Source: Devosia sp. (GTDB lineage Bacteria; Pseudomonadota; Alphaproteobacteria; Rhizobiales; Devosiaceae). From it: DNA of 5,735 nucleotides. The stretch lies in the NCBI GenBank assembly GCA_028290685.1, contig JAQGJI010000075.1, positions 1-5,735 on the forward strand. The letters run 5' to 3'. Positions within the stretch are counted from its first letter, which is position 1; each line of letters opens with the position of its first letter. The notes below the pieces were generated by a model, which was given only the letters and a program-made list of their open reading frames with translations, did no database searches and was not told the DNA's origin. A program made the translations under genes and the position numbers. Shown here piece by piece: positions 1 through 5,658 of the stretch.

Positions 1-1665
1 TCGGGCTGGCTGCGCACGGAAATCGAACGCCTGCGGGTCGTCGTGGGCGAGGCTGAAACCGCTGTTGCCAACTTCAAGGTCAACAACGACCTCTTCGTGG
101 GCTCCAACAACACCAGCCTGCCCGATCAGCAATTGTCCACCATTGCCGCCCAGATCAGTGCCGCTCAGGAGCGCAGGAATACTGCCGCATCCCGCGCGGC
201 TCTGATCCGCGGCATGCTGGAGCGTGGTCAGTCCATCGAAGGCGTCGCCGACGTGCGCGAATCGGTCGTCATCCAGCAGCTCAGCCAGGAAAAGGCCCGC
301 TTGCAGGGCGAAAAAGCGCAACGCTCCGCCACCCTTTTAGGCAATCACCCGACGATCCAGGCGCTCACCGCCCAGATTGCCGAACTCAATAACCAGATCG
401 CCCTCGAAGGCCGCCGCGTTGCCGATGCCTTGCTGTCGGAGTCCCAGATCGAAGCTGACCTGGAAGCTTCGCTCCAGGCCGGCCTGACCCGCGCCAAGGC
501 GACCGCGTCCATGGCCACCCAGGACAATGTGACACTCGATGGCCTGCAGCGCGAGGCCAAGGCCCAGCGCGATCTGCTTGAAGGCTATCTGCAGCGCTAC
601 AACGAAGCCTTCTCGCGTACCGAGAGCAATTCGGCTCTGCCCGATGTGCGTGTGGTCAGCATCGCCGCCCCCTCGGTGACGCCGGCCTCGCCCAAAACCC
701 AGCTCATCTTGATTGCCGTGGCCATCGTCAGCCTGCTGCTGCAGATCGGCTTGATTGCTTTTGGCGAATTGATGTCCGGCCGGGCCATTGCTTACGCGCC
801 CCAGCTGCGGCGGGCACAGGATGAACTGGACGAGGTTCCCTTTATCGCGGACGAACTGGAGCCGGACCAGCGCTGGGAGCAGCCTGTCGCCGAAACTCCC
901 GCAGCCCAGGTCCGTCCCCAGCCCGCTTACGTGGAGCCCCCGCCCGCCGTGCCCATGGTTGCCGGGCCCGTCGACGTGCCCTCCGCGATTGCAGAACCTG
1001 CAATTGACCTTGAACCGGAAGCCCGGCCCGGGCTGCTCGCCCAGTCCGATGCCATCCCCGTAGCGGAACCGGAGTCCGCGGCCCAGCCTGCGCTGTTCGT
1101 GCCGGCAATGGAAGACGCCGGGATGACCACGCTGTCGGAGTTGTCCTCCGATCTGGTTTATGGGCATAGCCATCTGCTGCTTCTTGCCGCCCACAGTGCC
1201 AATACCGATTGCGAAGCGCTGGCTGAGGAGCTGATCGGGGATGCCCTGTCGCGCGGCCTGAGCGTGGCGCTGATCGACGCCGGCAGCAGTCGCCCCTGCG
1301 CCGAGATGGGCTTGAGCGATCTCAGCGCCGACCAGGCCAGCTTTGGTGACGTGGTCCAGAAATCCGCCGACAACAGCTTTGCCGAAGTTCCATGGGGCCG
1401 GCTGCCGGCCATCGAGCACCAGTCCGGCAAGCCGCTGACGCTGGTTGAAGCGCTGGGCGATATCTACGAAGTCGTCATTGTCCTTACCGGCCGGCTTGGA
1501 CCCGGTTCCACCCTGCCTCTCTTTGAGAGCCTGGACGGCCGTCTGGTTCTCATTGCCGGCGATGCCGATGATTTCACCGAGGTGTCGACCCGCCGCGAGC
1601 AATTGCTCGAGGCCGGCTTTACACGCGTGGACATTGCCGCGGTTCCGGCCCGGGCTGCCGCCTGA
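1..1665 (+). CDS. Wzz/GumC/ExoP-type polysaccharide co-polymerase with degenerate BY-kinase-like C-terminal domain (5' end outside window)
   Basis: This inner-membrane protein of exopolysaccharide export would regulate chain length or polymerisation with a Wzy/Wzx-type system. The frame is open from base 1, so the true start and first membrane helix lie upstream; the GTG at 43 is internal. Counting the first visible codon as residue 1 gives 554 residues. Residues 1-200 are mostly coiled coil, with the family's NHP motif at 115-117. A proline-rich stretch (about 223-231, APSVTPASP) leads into the second membrane helix (about 233-254). Then comes a Pro/Ala/Glu-rich linker (about 276-374) and a domain laid out like a BY-kinase P-loop fold. 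In that domain only the Walker A'-like VALIDAG (422-428) is recognisable. The Walker A region (about 396-407, AAHSANTDCEAL) has no GxxGK[ST], the Walker B Asp position is Leu495, and no Tyr cluster ends the protein. The family call is firm; loss of kinase activity is inferred. It is probably co-transcribed with the deacetylase that follows. Confidence 0.85.
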   Translation, partial: SGWLRTEIERLRVVVGEAETAVANFKVNNDLFVGSNNTSLPDQQLSTIAAQISAAQERRNTAASRAALIRGMLERGQSIEGVADVRESVVIQQLSQEKARLQGEKAQRSATLLGNHPTIQALTAQIAELNNQIALEGRRVADALLSESQIEADLEASLQAGLTRAKATASMATQDNVTLDGLQREAKAQRDLLEGYLQRYNEAFSRTESNSALPDVRVVSIAAPSVTPASPKTQLILIAVAIVSLLLQIGLIAFGELMSGRAIAYAPQLRRAQDELDEVPFIADELEPDQRWEQPVAETPAAQVRPQPAYVEPPPAVPMVAGPVDVPSAIAEPAIDLEPEARPGLLAQSDAIPVAEPESAAQPALFVPAMEDAGMTTLSELSSDLVYGHSHLLLLAAHSANTDCEALAEELIGDALSRGLSVALIDAGSSRPCAEMGLSDLSADQASFGDVVQKSADNSFAEVPWGRLPAIEHQSGKPLTLVEALGDIYEVVIVLTGRLGPGSTLPLFESLDGRLVLIAGDADDFTEVSTRREQLLEAGFTRVDIAAVPARAAA

Positions 1666-1673
1666 GGCCGCCC

Positions 1674-2714
1674 ATGTCGTTCAGATACACGGCCATGCGC
1701 GCTCTCTTTGAAGCCCTCTGGCTGTCACGTCTGCCATCTCTCTTGCGCGCCCTTTCCAGATCGCGCGGCGTGATCTTCACCCTTCATCGCGTTCTGCCCG
1801 AGCAGCCCGCCGACTTCTCACCCAACGCGATCCTGCAGGTGCAGCCCGCTTTCCTCGACTACGTGCTTGAACGTGTCCGCGCCCTCGACATCGATATCAT
1901 CTCCCTTGATGAAGCCCTGGAGCGCCTCGCAGCTTCCACCAGGGGCAGGCGTTTTGTCGTCCTGACCTTCGACGATGCCTACCGCGACAATCTGCAATAC
2001 GCCCTGCCGATCCTGCGCCGGCACGACGCCCCCTTCACCCTTTATGTGCCCACCGCCCTTGTCGATGGCACGGGGGAAATCTGGTGGCAGGCCATCGAGG
2101 ATATCATTGCCCGCCAGGAGGCCGTCACCCTTGCCCCAAACGGGCAAGCCGCATCCGTCGATACCCTGACCGTTGCCGAAAAGAGCGACGCCTTCAACAC
2201 GCTCTATTGGCAGATGCGCAAAATGCCCGAGACCGAGCGCGTCCCCCTGATGCGCAGCTTTGCCGCCGCTTATGGCTATGACCTTGCCAGCCAATGCCGG
2301 GACCTGATCATGGATTGGCAGGAACTGCGCGTGTTCGCCGGCGAACCGCTCTGCACCATTGGCGCCCATACCGTGCACCATTATGAGCTTGCCAAGCTGC
2401 CGGCCGAGCAGGCCCGCACTGAAATGGCGCAATCGGCCGAGATTCTTCTGGCGCGGCTCGGCGAGCGCCCTGACCACTTCTCCTATCCGCTCGGCGGGCC
2501 GCTCTCCGCCGGGCGGCGCGAATTCGATCTTGCCCGCGAACTGGGCTTCAAGTCCGCCGTCACCACGCGCCCCGGCGGGCTTTATCCCCATCATGCCGGT
2601 AACCCGCACGCCCTGCCGCGCGTCTCCCTGAACGGCTACTTCCAGTGCCCCCGCTATGTCGATGTTTTTGCAAGCGGCGCGGTTTTCTCCGTGATCGGCA
2701 GGCTGACCGGCTGA
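1674..2714 (+). CDS. polysaccharide deacetylase family protein (NodB homology domain, carbohydrate esterase 4)
   Basis: A predicted metal-dependent deacetylase of 346 residues that removes N- or O-acetyl groups from a polysaccharide or its lipid-linked precursor. Motif 1 is TFDDAYRDN (98-106): D100 is the expected catalytic base and D101 a metal ligand. Motif 2 is HTVHH (232-236), giving metal ligands H232 and H236. FSYPLGG (269-275) matches motif 3 and LPRVSLNG (314-321) lies near the end of the fold. About 130 residues, including IWWQAIED, separate motifs 1 and 2, as in the exopolysaccharide-cluster subfamily. There is no clear signal peptide: the N-terminus is basic and amphipathic, and GVIFTLHRVLP (32-42) starts the core, so action in the cytoplasm or at the inner membrane face is likely. 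The ATG lies 8 bases after the co-polymerase stop, and a GAGG overlapping that stop (1664-1667) serves as ribosome binding site, so the two genes are probably translationally coupled. The natural substrate cannot be read from sequence. Confidence 0.9.
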   Translation: MSFRYTAMRALFEALWLSRLPSLLRALSRSRGVIFTLHRVLPEQPADFSPNAILQVQPAFLDYVLERVRALDIDIISLDEALERLAASTRGRRFVVLTFDDAYRDNLQYALPILRRHDAPFTLYVPTALVDGTGEIWWQAIEDIIARQEAVTLAPNGQAASVDTLTVAEKSDAFNTLYWQMRKMPETERVPLMRSFAAAYGYDLASQCRDLIMDWQELRVFAGEPLCTIGAHTVHHYELAKLPAEQARTEMAQSAEILLARLGERPDHFSYPLGGPLSAGRREFDLARELGFKSAVTTRPGGLYPHHAGNPHALPRVSLNGYFQCPRYVDVFASGAVFSVIGRLTG

Positions 2715-2748
2715 GGTCGTGATGGCCCTCGCTCTGCCCTCATCCACC

Positions 2749-2783
2749 GTGTCACCCCGGCCTCGAGCCCGGGCCCGTCCTGA
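2749..2783 (+). repeat. REP-like palindromic repeat, copy A
   Basis: The element reads GTGTCA, an arm CCCCGGC, a loop CTCGA, an arm GCCCGGG, then a tail ending TCCTGA. The arms pair with one mismatch. It sits between the 3' ends of two convergent genes (deacetylase and DUF2842) and shares its flanks and stem core with the repeat at 4224-4257, in the same orientation. No T-tract follows on either strand, so a terminator role is uncertain, although the hairpin could stabilise mRNA ends. The rest of 2715-2830 shows nothing else. Confidence 0.7.
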
Positions 2784-2830
2784 AGTGCTGGTAACGACAA
2801 CGTAGGGCGGATCGAAAGCAGGCGATATTG

Positions 2831-3040
2831 CTAGGGCTTTGCCATCCAGCGAACGATCCACATGGCTGGAAACACCCAGCCCATTCCCGCCACCACGAAA
2901 TAGGGCAGCAGCGCCCATCCGGGCAGGCCCTGGGGCAGCGCCAGGTAAACCGAGGTGAACACCGCCACCCAGGCCGCGATCGAGCCGAGTAGAAGAAAAA
3001 CGCCGATCAGTTTTCGGTTACGCTGGGTCATGTGCGGCAT
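2831..3040 (-). CDS. DUF2842 family small membrane protein
   Basis: A 69-residue hydrophobic protein with two predicted membrane helices (about 11-33 and 42-61), a basic N-terminus (TQRNRKLIG) and a tryptophan-rich end (MWIVRWMAKP). The RNRKLIG start and the Y-x-VAG-x-x-W-x-x-PAM core in helix 2 match my memory of DUF2842, a family of unknown function found in alphaproteobacteria. The start could be the ATG at 3040 or the fourth codon, an ATG at 3031; the latter gives the MTQRNRKLIG beginning usual for the family, and neither has a clear Shine-Dalgarno. It is transcribed divergently from heme A synthase, 70 bases from that gene's chosen start. The pairing hints at a shared membrane or respiratory context, but no function should be assigned. 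It converges on the deacetylase gene. Confidence 0.75.
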   Translation of the reverse strand: MPHMTQRNRKLIGVFLLLGSIAAWVAVFTSVYLALPQGLPGWALLPYFVVAGMGWVFPAMWIVRWMAKP

Positions 3041-3099
3041 CGCATACTATTGCGGGAGAGTGGAAGCGGGCATACCACTCCCCGTTGTCGACCGACACC

Positions 3100-3103
3100 A
3101 GGA
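3100..3103 (+). promoter_or_regulatory. ribosome binding site of heme A synthase
   Basis: AGGA lies seven bases before the GTG at 3111. It decides the start: the same frame runs open up to a GTG at 2955, but that extension would overlap the opposite-strand DUF2842 gene and adds a stretch unlike the family. Confidence 0.75.
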
Positions 3104-3110
3104 AACTGCC

Positions 3111-4175
3111 GTGACCATCGTCCAAAGCGCCGCACTCAGCCGAACCACCTTTGCCGCCGACCGGCTTCGGCCGGTTCGCCTCTGGCTCTATGGGCTGGCG
3201 GCGTTCGTGCTGCTTATGGTGGTTGTCGGGGGTATCACTCGGTTAACGGAATCGGGCCTTTCGATAACCAGTTGGCGCCCCATTTCGGGCACGATACCGC
3301 CGCTCAACCAGGCTCAATGGCAGGCCGAGTTCGAAGCCTATAAGCAGATCCCGCAATATTCGGTCCTCAACTCCTGGATGACCATCGACGATTTCAAATA
3401 CATCTTCTTCTGGGAATACCTTCATCGCCTGCTCGGCCGTGTACTGGGCGTCCTGTTTCTTGTTCCCTTCTTCGTTTTCCTGGTCCAGAAGCGGTTCACC
3501 CCGCAACTCGCCTTGCCCTTGTTCGGCCTGTTCATCCTCGGCGGCTTCCAGGGCCTGCTCGGCTGGTGGATGGTCTCTTCGGGATTGACCGAACTCACCT
3601 CGGTCTCCCAATATCGCCTGGCAGCCCATCTGACGGCAGCATCGATACTGTTTATCGCGCTGATCTACTTGCCGCGCGCGCTGGAGCCGGGCAGGGTGGG
3701 TGGTCAGGTGCGCCAGTTCAACTTGTGGTCGGCTACGGTGTTGCTGATACTGCTTGTCGTCCAGATCGCCGCCGGTGCCTTCGTCGCCGGCATCGACGCC
3801 GGCATGGGCTACAATACCTGGCCCCTGATGGACGGCGCAATCATCCCCGATGGCCTGGGCGTCATGCAGCCGCTCTGGCGCAATTTCTTTGAAAACGCCC
3901 TGACGGTACAGTTCATCCATCGCGGCCTGGCCTACCTCATCATCGCCTATGTCGCCGTCCTGCTCTGGCAACAGCATCGCAATGGCGGCTTTGGCGGGGT
4001 GCATGGCTGGCTGCCCCGGCTGGGCCTGCTGGTTCTGGTCCAGATCGTGCTGGGCATCATGACCCTGCTGCACGCCGTGCCGATTTCCCTCGCCGTCGGT
4101 CATCAGGCCATGGCCTTCATGCTCGCCGGCGCAACCATGGCCTACATCGCCGACATGCGGCGCGCCGGGCGTTAG
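3111..4175 (+). CDS. ctaA: heme A synthase, COX15/CtaA family
   Basis: An inner-membrane enzyme that oxidises the C8 methyl of heme O to the formyl group of heme A, needed for aa3-type cytochrome oxidase. With the GTG start at 3111 (AGGA seven bases upstream) it has 354 residues, normal for alphaproteobacterial COX15-type enzymes. About eight membrane helices are visible. The signature GGITRLTESGLSITSW (40-55) follows helix 1. The four conserved histidines are present: H105 in WEYLHRLLGR, H173 in LAAHL, H270 in FIHRG and H331 in VGHQ. E102 corresponds to the conserved Glu near the first histidine. The loop GMGYNTWPLMDG (231-242), typical of the COX15 branch, is also present. All key residues are intact, so it should be active. 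It stands alone in its direction, with a REP-like repeat 48 bases past the stop and the rplM operon beyond. Confidence 0.95.
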   Translation: MTIVQSAALSRTTFAADRLRPVRLWLYGLAAFVLLMVVVGGITRLTESGLSITSWRPISGTIPPLNQAQWQAEFEAYKQIPQYSVLNSWMTIDDFKYIFFWEYLHRLLGRVLGVLFLVPFFVFLVQKRFTPQLALPLFGLFILGGFQGLLGWWMVSSGLTELTSVSQYRLAAHLTAASILFIALIYLPRALEPGRVGGQVRQFNLWSATVLLILLVVQIAAGAFVAGIDAGMGYNTWPLMDGAIIPDGLGVMQPLWRNFFENALTVQFIHRGLAYLIIAYVAVLLWQQHRNGGFGGVHGWLPRLGLLVLVQIVLGIMTLLHAVPISLAVGHQAMAFMLAGATMAYIADMRRAGR

Positions 4176-4223
4176 CCTTCTGTTGCACCAACCGCCACAC
4201 CCGCGATCGCATCCCCACCCGCA

Positions 4224-4257
4224 GTGTCATCCCGGCGAAAGCCGGGATCCATCCTGA
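4224..4257 (+). repeat. REP-like palindromic repeat, copy B
   Basis: A perfect 8-bp inverted repeat, ATCCCGGC (4229-4236) and GCCGGGAT (4241-4248), closes a GAAA tetraloop. GTGTCA precedes it and a tail ending TCCTGA follows. It shares flanks, stem core and orientation with copy A, 1475 bases upstream. It lies 48 bases after the ctaA stop, a common location for such elements. There is no T-tract, so it is not a classic terminator. I recognise the motif as a widespread intergenic repeat of alphaproteobacteria. Confidence 0.8.
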
Positions 4258-4382
4258 GATATTCCAGCCCCCACTACAGGCTGGCTTATCACAACAGTTT
4301 TCGGCGAATCCTGCCTTCATTGATGCGGTAATATGATACCCACTCCCTAAGTATCTGATTTTGCACCGTAAAATCATCCCTA

Positions 4383-4411
4383 TTGACGGATCGGCAAAAC
4401 CCTTCTACATC
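4383..4411 (+). promoter_or_regulatory. putative sigma-70 promoter of rplM-rpsI
   Basis: TTGACG (4383-4388) and TACATC (4406-4411) are 17 bases apart. The -35 box matches five of six consensus bases; the -10 box is weak (three of six). Transcription would start near 4418 and give a leader of about 62 bases. It is the best-spaced pair I found upstream of rplM. Confidence 0.5.
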
Positions 4412-4467
4412 CCCGCTCGAACACGCCGCTTTCTCCTTGGACGAAGGCCGGCAAGCCTCAAGACTCT

Positions 4468-4471
4468 AGGA
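4468..4471 (+). promoter_or_regulatory. ribosome binding site of rplM
   Basis: AGGA within CTAGGAAGATC lies nine bases before the ATG at 4481. It supports that start over any upstream in-frame codon. Confidence 0.7.
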
Positions 4472-4480
4472 AGATCAAGC

Positions 4481-4945
4481 ATGAGCACTTACTCGGCAAA
4501 ACCGAGCGAGATCGAAAAGAAGTGGATCCTCATCGACGCCAATGGCCTCGTTGTCGGTCGCGTCGCCTCGATCATTGCCAGCCGCCTGCGCGGCAAGCAC
4601 AAGCCAACCTTCACCCCCCACATGGACATGGGCGACAACATCGTTGTCATCAATGCCGACAAGGTGAAGCTGACCGGCCGCAAGCTGGACCAGCACAAGT
4701 TCTACTGGCACACCGGCTTCCCCGGCGGCATCAAGGACCGTACCGCCCGTGAACTGCTGGAAGGCCGTTTCCCCGAGCGCGTGCTCGAGAACGCCGTCCG
4801 CCGCATGATGCCCGGTGGCCCGCTGACCCGTGCCCAGCTCAAGAACCTCCGCGTCTATTCGGGCGCCGAGCATCCCCATGAAGCGCAGAACCCGGCCACG
4901 CTGGACGTTGCTGCGATGAATCCCAAGAATGCGCGGGTGAAGTAA
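4481..4945 (+). CDS. rplM: 50S ribosomal protein L13
   Basis: L13 is an early-assembly protein of the large ribosomal subunit that binds 23S rRNA. The 154-residue length is typical of alphaproteobacteria. Family features include KKWILIDANGLVVGRVAS (13-30), RGKHKPTFTPHMDMGDNIVV (37-56) and the signature region AVRRMMPGGPLTRAQL (105-120) followed by LRVYSGAEHPHEAQNP (123-138). The ATG at 4481 starts the usual MSTYSAKPSEIEKKW N-terminus and has an AGGA ribosome binding site. The gene is followed after one base by rpsI, the conserved bacterial L13-S9 operon. Autogenous control by L13 is known in E. coli; whether the leader here does the same is not visible. Confidence 0.98.
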   Translation: MSTYSAKPSEIEKKWILIDANGLVVGRVASIIASRLRGKHKPTFTPHMDMGDNIVVINADKVKLTGRKLDQHKFYWHTGFPGGIKDRTARELLEGRFPERVLENAVRRMMPGGPLTRAQLKNLRVYSGAEHPHEAQNPATLDVAAMNPKNARVK

Positions 4946-4946
4946 T

Positions 4947-5429
4947 ATGGCTGAAACCATCAATTCTCTCGAAGACCTCGCGACCTCCACCGTCGCTCCG
5001 GCCATCAACACCGCTCCGGTCCATACCCAGAAGCTCGACGCCCAGGGCCGCGCCTACGCCACCGGCAAGCGCAAGAACGCCGTCGCCCGCGTCTGGATCA
5101 AGCCAGGCAAGGGCAAGGTGACCGTCAACGGCCGTGAGTTCGCGACCTATTTCGCTCGTCCCGTTCTGCAGCTGATCGTCAAGCAGCCAATCGTCGCGAC
5201 CGAACGCAATGACCAGTACGACGTCGTCGTGACCGTTGCTGGCGGCGGTCTGTCCGGCCAGGCCGGTGCTGTCCGTCACGGCATCTCCAAGGCGCTGAAC
5301 TTCTTCGAGCCATCCTTGCGCCCCGTGCTCAAGAAGGGCGGCTTCCTGACCCGCGACTCGCGCGTTGTGGAACGCAAGAAGTACGGCAAGGCCAAGGCTC
5401 GCAAGTCCTTCCAGTTCTCCAAGCGCTAA
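4947..5429 (+). CDS. rpsI: 30S ribosomal protein S9
   Basis: S9 is a small-subunit head protein whose C-terminal tail reaches the P-site tRNA. The 160 residues comprise an acidic-to-neutral N-terminal extension (about 1-33) that E. coli S9 lacks, then the core from GRAYATGKRKNAVARVW (34-50). The S9 signature GGGLSGQAGAVRHGISKAL is at 99-117. The basic tail KKYGKAKARKSFQFSKR (144-160) ends in the conserved Ser-Lys-Arg. Such an N-terminal extension is familiar from rhizobial S9 proteins, so it is not an anomaly. The ATG lies one base after the rplM stop, and GGGTGAAG at the end of rplM (4934-4941) is the likely ribosome binding site, so the two genes are probably translationally coupled. The transcript ends at the terminator 20 bases past the stop. 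Confidence 0.98.
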   Translation: MAETINSLEDLATSTVAPAINTAPVHTQKLDAQGRAYATGKRKNAVARVWIKPGKGKVTVNGREFATYFARPVLQLIVKQPIVATERNDQYDVVVTVAGGGLSGQAGAVRHGISKALNFFEPSLRPVLKKGGFLTRDSRVVERKKYGKAKARKSFQFSKR

Positions 5430-5449
5430 GCGTTCCGATCATGTCTGCC

Positions 5450-5477
5450 AAGGGCCGGGAAACCGGCCCTTTTCTTT
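5450..5477 (+). terminator. intrinsic terminator of the rplM-rpsI operon
   Basis: A perfect 9-bp stem, AAGGGCCGG (5450-5458) with CCGGCCCTT (5463-5471), closes a GAAA tetraloop and runs into a T-rich tract (TTTTCTTT, 5470-5477). It sits 20 bases after the rpsI stop. This is a textbook rho-independent terminator on the + strand. Confidence 0.95.
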
Positions 5478-5530
5478 GTCGGTGAGTGCCCTTCAGCCCG
5501 CGCTCCGCGCACCCCTCTTCCGGGGGGCAT

Positions 5531-5551
5531 CGGGTAAGACATACTTGCCCG
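5531..5551. other. hairpin in intergenic region
   Basis: CGGGTAAG (5531-5538) pairs with CTTGCCCG (5544-5551) around an ACATA loop, with one G-U pair when transcribed from the + strand. A smaller stem, CCCC (5512-5515) with GGGG (5522-5525), lies just before it. No T-tract follows. The function is unknown; it could be part of a small RNA or a leader, or be chance in GC-rich DNA. Confidence 0.35.
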
Positions 5552-5580
5552 TTGGGGCTGTTTCGCCATAGCCTCCGGTG

Positions 5581-5598
5581 GTCGCGCGGCCGCGCGAC
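5581..5598. repeat. 18-bp perfect palindrome
   Basis: GTCGCGCGGCCGCGCGAC equals its own reverse complement and has no loop. It lies in the non-coding stretch after the S9 terminator, 60 bases before the last start codon in the window. It could be a protein-binding site, a hairpin or a chance GC-rich palindrome; nothing seen decides between these. Confidence 0.5.
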
Positions 5599-5658
5599 GG
5601 AAAACATGAGCGGATCAAGGATTGCAATTGCTTCGTCAGCATCTGATCTAGCACTGCA

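Larger units (their letters stand above)
4176..4480 (+). other. intergenic region between ctaA and rplM
   Basis: These 305 bases hold the second REP-like repeat (4224-4257), a relatively AT-rich stretch (about 4280-4400), the likely rplM promoter (4383-4411) and the rplM leader. I see no credible gene: the - strand frame across 4117-4377 translates the repeat, and the + strand frame from 4361 is only an upstream extension of rplM. Confidence 0.7.

Noticed and set aside
43..45. GTG as start codon of the first gene
   Set aside because: The reading frame is open to base 1 and the 14 codons before it (SGWLRTEIERLRVV) continue the coiled coil, so the gene starts upstream of the window.
337..1602. 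Long open frame on the - strand (421 codons)
   Set aside because: It lies opposite the co-polymerase gene; its Gly/Gln/Arg/His-rich translation has no domain and is a shadow of GC-rich codon use.
1818..2918. Long open frame on the - strand (366 codons)
   Set aside because: It lies opposite the deacetylase and runs across the repeat and part of DUF2842; the low-complexity Gly/Ala/Asp translation matches no fold.
2955..3110. Upstream extension of heme A synthase to a GTG at 2955
   Set aside because: It overlaps the DUF2842 gene on the other strand, has no family similarity, and the GTG at 3111 has a good AGGA seven bases upstream and gives the normal length.
3243..4103. Open frame on the - strand (286 codons) opposite ctaA
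   Set aside because: Its Gln/Asp/Glu-rich translation is the mirror of membrane-helix codons; the + strand has all conserved COX15 residues.
4224..4257. Repeat copy B as intrinsic terminator of ctaA
   Set aside because: The stem is strong but no T-tract follows, and the same element recurs elsewhere, which fits an interspersed repeat better.
4117..4377. Small - strand open frame containing WIPAFAGMT
   Set aside because: That peptide is the familiar translation of the intergenic palindromic repeat at 4224-4257, not a protein gene.
4361..4480. N-terminal extension of L13 to 4361
   Set aside because: L13 normally begins MSTYSAKPSEIEKKW; the extension covers the putative promoter and leader, and the AGGA at 4468-4471 fits the ATG at 4481.
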